Source: Mytilus galloprovincialis
Taxonomy: Eukaryota; Mollusca; Bivalvia; Mytilida; Mytilidae
Length of the DNA: 64,000 nucleotides
Assembly: GCF_965363235.1 (NCBI RefSeq)
Contig: NC_134847.1
Location: 74,530,268-74,594,267 of the forward strand
Direction: 5' to 3'
The notes under the pieces are model-generated. The model did no database searches. It was not told the origin of the DNA and was given only the letters and a program-made list of their open reading frames with translations. Below, in pieces: positions 60,350 to 64,000 of this stretch. The number at the start of each line of letters is the position of its first letter. Position 1 is the stretch's first letter. A program made the position numbers and the translations under genes.

Positions 60350-60580
60350 TAGCTCGAACGGACGCCTAACGGATAAAAAAAAAGTTATCCGTTGACAATT
60401 TTCTTATCCGTTGGGAGTCCGTTGGTGTACTAACGGACATGTAACGAATGCCTAACGGACACACAACGGACATTGAAACGGATACGTACCGGACAGAACG
60501 GACGTCGAACGTACATCCAACGGACGAGTACCGGATAAAACGGACACCTAACGGAAGCGTAACGGATAAAACGGATGAAC
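60350..60580. repeat. Subterminal 'aacgga(c/t)' repeats of the Harbinger element
   Basis: About fifteen 'aacggac' or 'aacggat' words at 10-15 bp spacing, some inverted ('atccgttg', 'gtccgttgg'). Such clusters next to an end are typical binding sites for the element's own DNA-binding protein. Confidence 0.7.
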
Positions 60581-60589
60581 AAAATTATC

Positions 60590-60742
60590 TTAAAATTAAA
60601 GGCAATAAACCATATAAAAATTAAAGGCAATAAACCTTTTAAAAACTAAAAGCAATAAATCTTTTAAAAACTAAAAGCAATAAACCATCTGAAAGTTATA
60701 GGCAATAAACCGTCAGAAAATTACAGGCAATAAACCACATAC
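60590..60742 (+). repeat. ~27-bp tandem repeat, six copies
   Basis: Units of 'aaaattaaaggcaataaacc' plus a variable 5-7 bp run from about 60590 to 60742, drifting at the right end ('gttataggcaataaacc', 'attacaggcaataaacc'). It lies in the presumed 5' leader of the MADF gene. Confidence 0.85.
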
Positions 60743-60801
60743 ACGTGACCTTAAAATGATTAAAATGTTTACGTGTGACTGATTTTAGTTTATTCTTCAA
60801 A

Positions 60802-62735
60802 ATGCCGCCACGGGGTAGAGGTGGAAGAGGAAGAGGAAAAAAGCACCAGAGGAAAATTCTAATAACGCTGCCTGATAATGATTCGGATGCTGCATCAAAT
60901 ACAGAATATGATGCCAATATTTTAAACACACAAGAAGACATCCCTCCACAGGGACGTCCCTGCCCTCCATTAGAACCGAGAATACAAAATAATGAAATAC
61001 GTGAGGATCCACCCAGGGCAGAAACACCAATCAACGACGAGGAGAATCGCAGAACTCCAATAGAAGAGACTCCGTCTGATAATGAGGGCAATACTACAGA
61101 ACAGAAATCAAAGAAACAAAAGAAAAGTTGCAGATTACGAGATGACCAAGAGGAAGCAGAAGTGCTTGAATGGGTTGAAGAGCATCCAATATTGTGGAAC
61201 AAAAAGCACAAAGAATATAAGAATAAGTCGGTAAAAGATAGAATTTGGCAAGATAAGGCAGATGAAATCGATACTGATGGTATGTTTTATTTGTAGTAAA
61301 TGAACTTTGAGTGAACTTGTTAGTTGTGTGATATGTCATCATTTTCATTATGTAGAATGTTTCTATGCTCTTTTAGACAGCAAACCGGGAATACAAAAAA
61401 TGAAAAAAACGATTATCAGCATCCGGACTACGATGCGAAATGTACCCAGCAAAAAATGAGAAAATCATTTTGTTGCATTTCATAATGGACCGCTTTTTCG
61501 TGAATCAATTTAGGTTTGTGTTATTCAGTAAAATAAGACAAATACATAGATAAAAACACATTAAAATTTTATTAATGATTTTCATTTTTTTTTAGTCGAA
61601 AATTTGAAGAGATGGTACACCGATTTAAGAGACTGGAACACCAAACTTCACTCAAGTCGTTCAGGGGACGGGAGCAAAGATCTGACCGATAGAGAAAAAT
61701 GGGTGATGGATAGGTTCAAATTCCTTAAGACCAACATTCGTCATCGCAGGGCCCCAGTTAAAAGTGTAAGTTTGCCTAAAAAGTAACTTTAAATAAAATG
61801 ACAGACAAAAAAGGACAGTCAAAAATATTTTCATTTGATCTGCTGTCAGTCCATCTTTGACACTGTCAATAATATATTGTTTTGATAGATTATAGGATCC
61901 ACCAAAGTCCAGTGCGTAAATATACAAATTGTGTGTAATCCCGGTCCGTCTGTCTGTCCGCATTTATTTGTCAGTGTTTCTGTTTTGGAATCTTTTCTCA
62001 CAGCTACATTTTTTACTCTGAAGAGCTGAACTATACTTTATATTTGATTATAGTCTTGAAATTGTTACGAATTGATTATTGCAGGTACAGGAGGCACTTG
62101 CAATAGCACGTGGTGATCTTGACGAGGCTGAGCGTATAGCTGCCGAGGATAGACTAGCAATTATATCGGCAGACGAAAGCATAGAAGAAGGTCAAACAAC
62201 AGATGCAGGTGTTCATATAACCAAGACCAAGAAGCAAAAAAAAACTATTGAGGATCCAATTATTGGAGAAGTCAGAAAACAGTTTGCTGAGGCACAAGAG
62301 GACTTGCGGTCGGTGAAAAGTGCTCTTTCTGTAGCAGAGCCTGTAAGTGAGAGAACAACATTCCTTGATTGGGTTCGCGAAGTATGTAAGAACGTGTCAG
62401 ACGATCAGTTTTGTGAGTTCCAGACAAGTTTCATACAACTACAAAACAGATGGAAACAACAGAAAAAACAACAAACATCCCCGGTAATAACTAGTAATTC
62501 GTTCACCGCTTCCGGCCCTTCAGGAATTCGTAGCAGTTGTTTTCAACCCATGCCAAGTCTGTGGAGAATGCCACCACCGCACCTCCAAGAAGTGTCGCCA
62601 TGGCAGAGTCAGTCGCCGGAGTATATGCAATCCTATATGCAACAAACTTTCTTAAACCCTACCACAAGTACATCAGATACACCAGATATGATTTCATCAG
62701 CGTTGCGCAGTCTTAATGACTCAGAAACGCCTTAA
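60802..62735 (+). CDS. MADF-domain protein of the Harbinger element (3 exons)
   Basis: Exons 60802-61279, 61596-61765 and 62085-62735 join in phases 1 and 0 (donors GTATGT and GTAAGT; acceptors TTTTAG and TTGCAG) to 1299 nt, 432 aa. The start is the ATG at 60802 (CAAAATGCC); an upstream GTG in the same frame is not a start. The N-terminus is Arg/Gly-rich (MPPRGRGGRGRGKKHQRK) and then acidic and disordered. Residues about 125-215 form a MADF (Myb/SANT-like) fold split by the first intron: EEAEVLEWVEEHPILWNKKH ... IWQDKADEI ... LKRWYTDLRDWNTKL. The third exon is Glu-rich, then Pro/Ser/Gln-rich. MADF proteins of Harbinger elements bind element ends and help the transposase enter the nucleus; that role is inferred. 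The frame is intact, so this copy may be young. AATAAA occurs at 63015. Confidence 0.82.
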
Positions 62736-63274
62736 CTGGAAACGTCTCATTAACTTCACACACGTCTCGTCGTTATTATTAGCCTTTGTTAAAATGTTGG
62801 TAACATGTTTTTTTGTATCATATTGAACTGGTTATGAGAAATAAGCCAAAATGTTTTAATTTGTATTATTTTATAAAACGTGTATCACTAAGATGATATG
62901 TTGCTATTTGACTGTGATCGTTTAAGATGTAAAATTATATTAGAATTGGACTATCATACTTAGTACTTTATGGAAATGTAAAGGTTCAGAACTGGATGTA
63001 TGCAACCTACGATCAATAAACATTACGTGAATATACATGTATTGCTCCTATGATTGTATGGTTTTCTTTGATCGATTGTTTGGTAGTTGACTCTTTTTGA
63101 AACAGGCTCTATAACTCTTAACCTGAATTTCTATGACAATAAACATTCAAAAACATAATGGAGATGCATTTTTAATTTAATTAATTTTAATTAATTAATT
63201 TTCGAGACACTCTGTAAACATGAATATGTTTATATATCTTTTCTAGTGTTACATTATACTTCTAAGTTAAATGC

Positions 63275-63726
63275 TCAGACCATGTCGTGCTGCCAAGGAA
63301 CAGAACCAGCTTCAGAATTAATCCAGTGTTTCAAGGTATTGCGTACCTTTTTCCCCTCTCTATTGTCTCTGTTCGGTCCCTGTACAACCTGACAGTCGCG
63401 CATCTGACGTCCATTCCGCCATTCTCCTGGGACAATTTCTTGATTTCTACCCTCGTGGTCAACTAGACGGTTCTGTAGTCTTGGGTATCTAGTCCTCATC
63501 AGATTATGAAGGACTAGACATGTTGTAACTATCAAACGAATGGTTGATGGATGATGTTGCATTGTACTCATAAGGACCTGGAACCTATTGGAGAGAATGC
63601 CGAACGCATTTTCGACCACTCTACGTGCCCTCGAGAGCCTGTAATTGAATATCCTTTCCTCCAACGCTAATGCTCTGTGTCCATACGGTTTCTGCATAAA
63701 TGTTCTTAAGCCGAACGCGTCATCAC
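63275..63726 (-). CDS. PIF/Harbinger DDE transposase, last exon (partial)
   Basis: Starts at acceptor ATTTACAG (first exon base 63726, phase 1) and ends at TGA 63275-63277. It encodes about 150 residues: GDDAFGLRTFMQKPYGH, then FNYRLSRARRVVENAFGILS, then RLIVTTCLVLHNLMR. This is the C-terminal part of DDE_4-type (HARBI1-like) nucleases. The GD-A-F block should hold the second catalytic Asp and ENAFG the final Glu. The first Asp and the N-terminal helices are in exons beyond 64000 or unrecognised in 63727-64000. It is convergent with the MADF gene, about 540 bp apart. No break in the visible part. Confidence 0.82.
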
Positions 63727-64000
63727 CTGTAAATAAAAGGACTAGAAATTGCATATTAAATTTTTAAATATTGCAGTGCACCAGGCGATTGTTGTCATAT
63801 CCAGAATCCAGAAAGCAAACGTATGTTCGTACTACTGACACTCTCAAAGGCGGAAAGTTCTTTGCTATATCCTTATGTGAAAACATTTATTTTGGGTAGA
63901 TATTGCGAGATGCTGTGGCTGTTTATTGTTCTTTGCCTTTTGCGAAAACACGGTAAACCGAATTTAACTAACCGTCTGTCCGTCTGTTCGTCCGTCCGAA
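63727..64000. other. Intron of the transposase gene, window end
   Basis: No coding block recognised on the minus strand. The end of the window is a 'gtctgtccgtctgttcgtcc' run like the head of the repeat at 2150. Confidence 0.4.

Larger units (their letters stand above)
49761..60352 (+). other. Recurrent 76-codon frame in each satellite dimer
   Basis: Thirty further units keep a frame of about 76 codons (LPAGQTKRFSTWAMIPEEEV ... RDSPHRPLYQR) across monomer A. It begins at TTG, or at CTG ten or eleven codons upstream, never at ATG except internally. Two units (56824 and 59407) have TGG changed to TGA. Because 344 is not divisible by three, successive frames cannot join into one polyprotein. 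Most differences between variants change amino acids (W/G, I/K, S/R, E/Q), so I see no sign of coding constraint. Confidence 0.6.
60335..64000. mobile_element. PIF/Harbinger-type transposon, left part
   Basis: It begins at about 60335 with 'cttcggtcacacctta', directly abutting a truncated satellite unit. It then has dense subterminal 'aacgga' repeats, a MADF-domain gene on plus and a DDE transposase on minus. A MADF/Myb-like DNA-binding protein paired with a PIF nuclease is the two-gene plan of Harbinger elements. The right end lies beyond the window, so the terminal repeats and the 3-bp target duplication cannot be checked. The exact left boundary is uncertain by a few bases. Confidence 0.75.

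Noticed and set aside
49381..60352. A single large repetitive-protein gene
   Set aside because: Every dimer ends in a stop, 344 bp shifts the frame each time, and there are no splice signals joining the frames.
60696..61211. 171-codon minus frame
   Set aside because: Antisense shadow of MADF exon 1, Ser/Phe-rich because of the codon bias on the other strand.

Overview
The window looks like nuclear DNA of a bivalve mollusc, most likely a mussel (Mytilus-like). It is AT-rich with long introns and AT-rich gaps. Many dispersed repeats are of types I recognise from mussel genomes. The genes are spliced animal genes, and the mobile elements are of metazoan types: Penelope-like/related reverse transcriptase (RT), a DIRS/Ngaro-type tyrosine-recombinase retroelement, PIF/Harbinger and foldback MITEs. 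Species assignment is inference from repeat content.

Layout. 1-4.6 kb: a 192-bp tandem repeat, two dispersed repeats, and the last three exons of an IAP-type RING-finger gene (+). 4.6-17.3 kb: non-coding DNA with a foldback element, RT remnants, a 1.5-kb terminal-inverted-repeat element inserted precisely into one RT remnant, a 260-bp MITE and a tRNA-headed SINE. 17.4-18.7 kb: a secreted leucine-rich-repeat protein (+). 20.2-31.4 kb and 33.2-41.6 kb: two complete ten-exon SLC22-type organic ion transporter genes in tandem on the minus strand. Their coding sequences total 1647 and 1659 nt (548 and 552 aa) and all ten intron phases agree. 42.5-44.3 kb: tandem duplications, foldback elements and a minisatellite. 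44.8-48.1 kb: a decayed tyrosine-recombinase retroelement with gag-like, RNase H, recombinase and SGNH-hydrolase segments but no RT. 49.3-60.3 kb: an 11-kb satellite array of 176+168 bp dimers (344 bp) with further higher-order periods of 1031 and 2583 bp. 60.3-64 kb: the left part of a PIF/Harbinger-type transposon, with a three-exon MADF-domain gene (+) and the last exon of its DDE transposase (-). It cuts the satellite off in mid-unit.

Host genes that look functional are the two SLC22 transporters, the RING gene and the LRR gene. Their order suggests no shared pathway; the only clear relationship is the SLC22 tandem duplication. The most unusual signals are the layered satellite with crossover-type hybrid monomers, the RT-less recombinase element with an SGNH domain, dispersed repeats carrying a hammerhead-ribozyme-like core, the nested transposon with a reconstructable empty site, and a tandem duplication of the region directly upstream of one SLC22 start codon.
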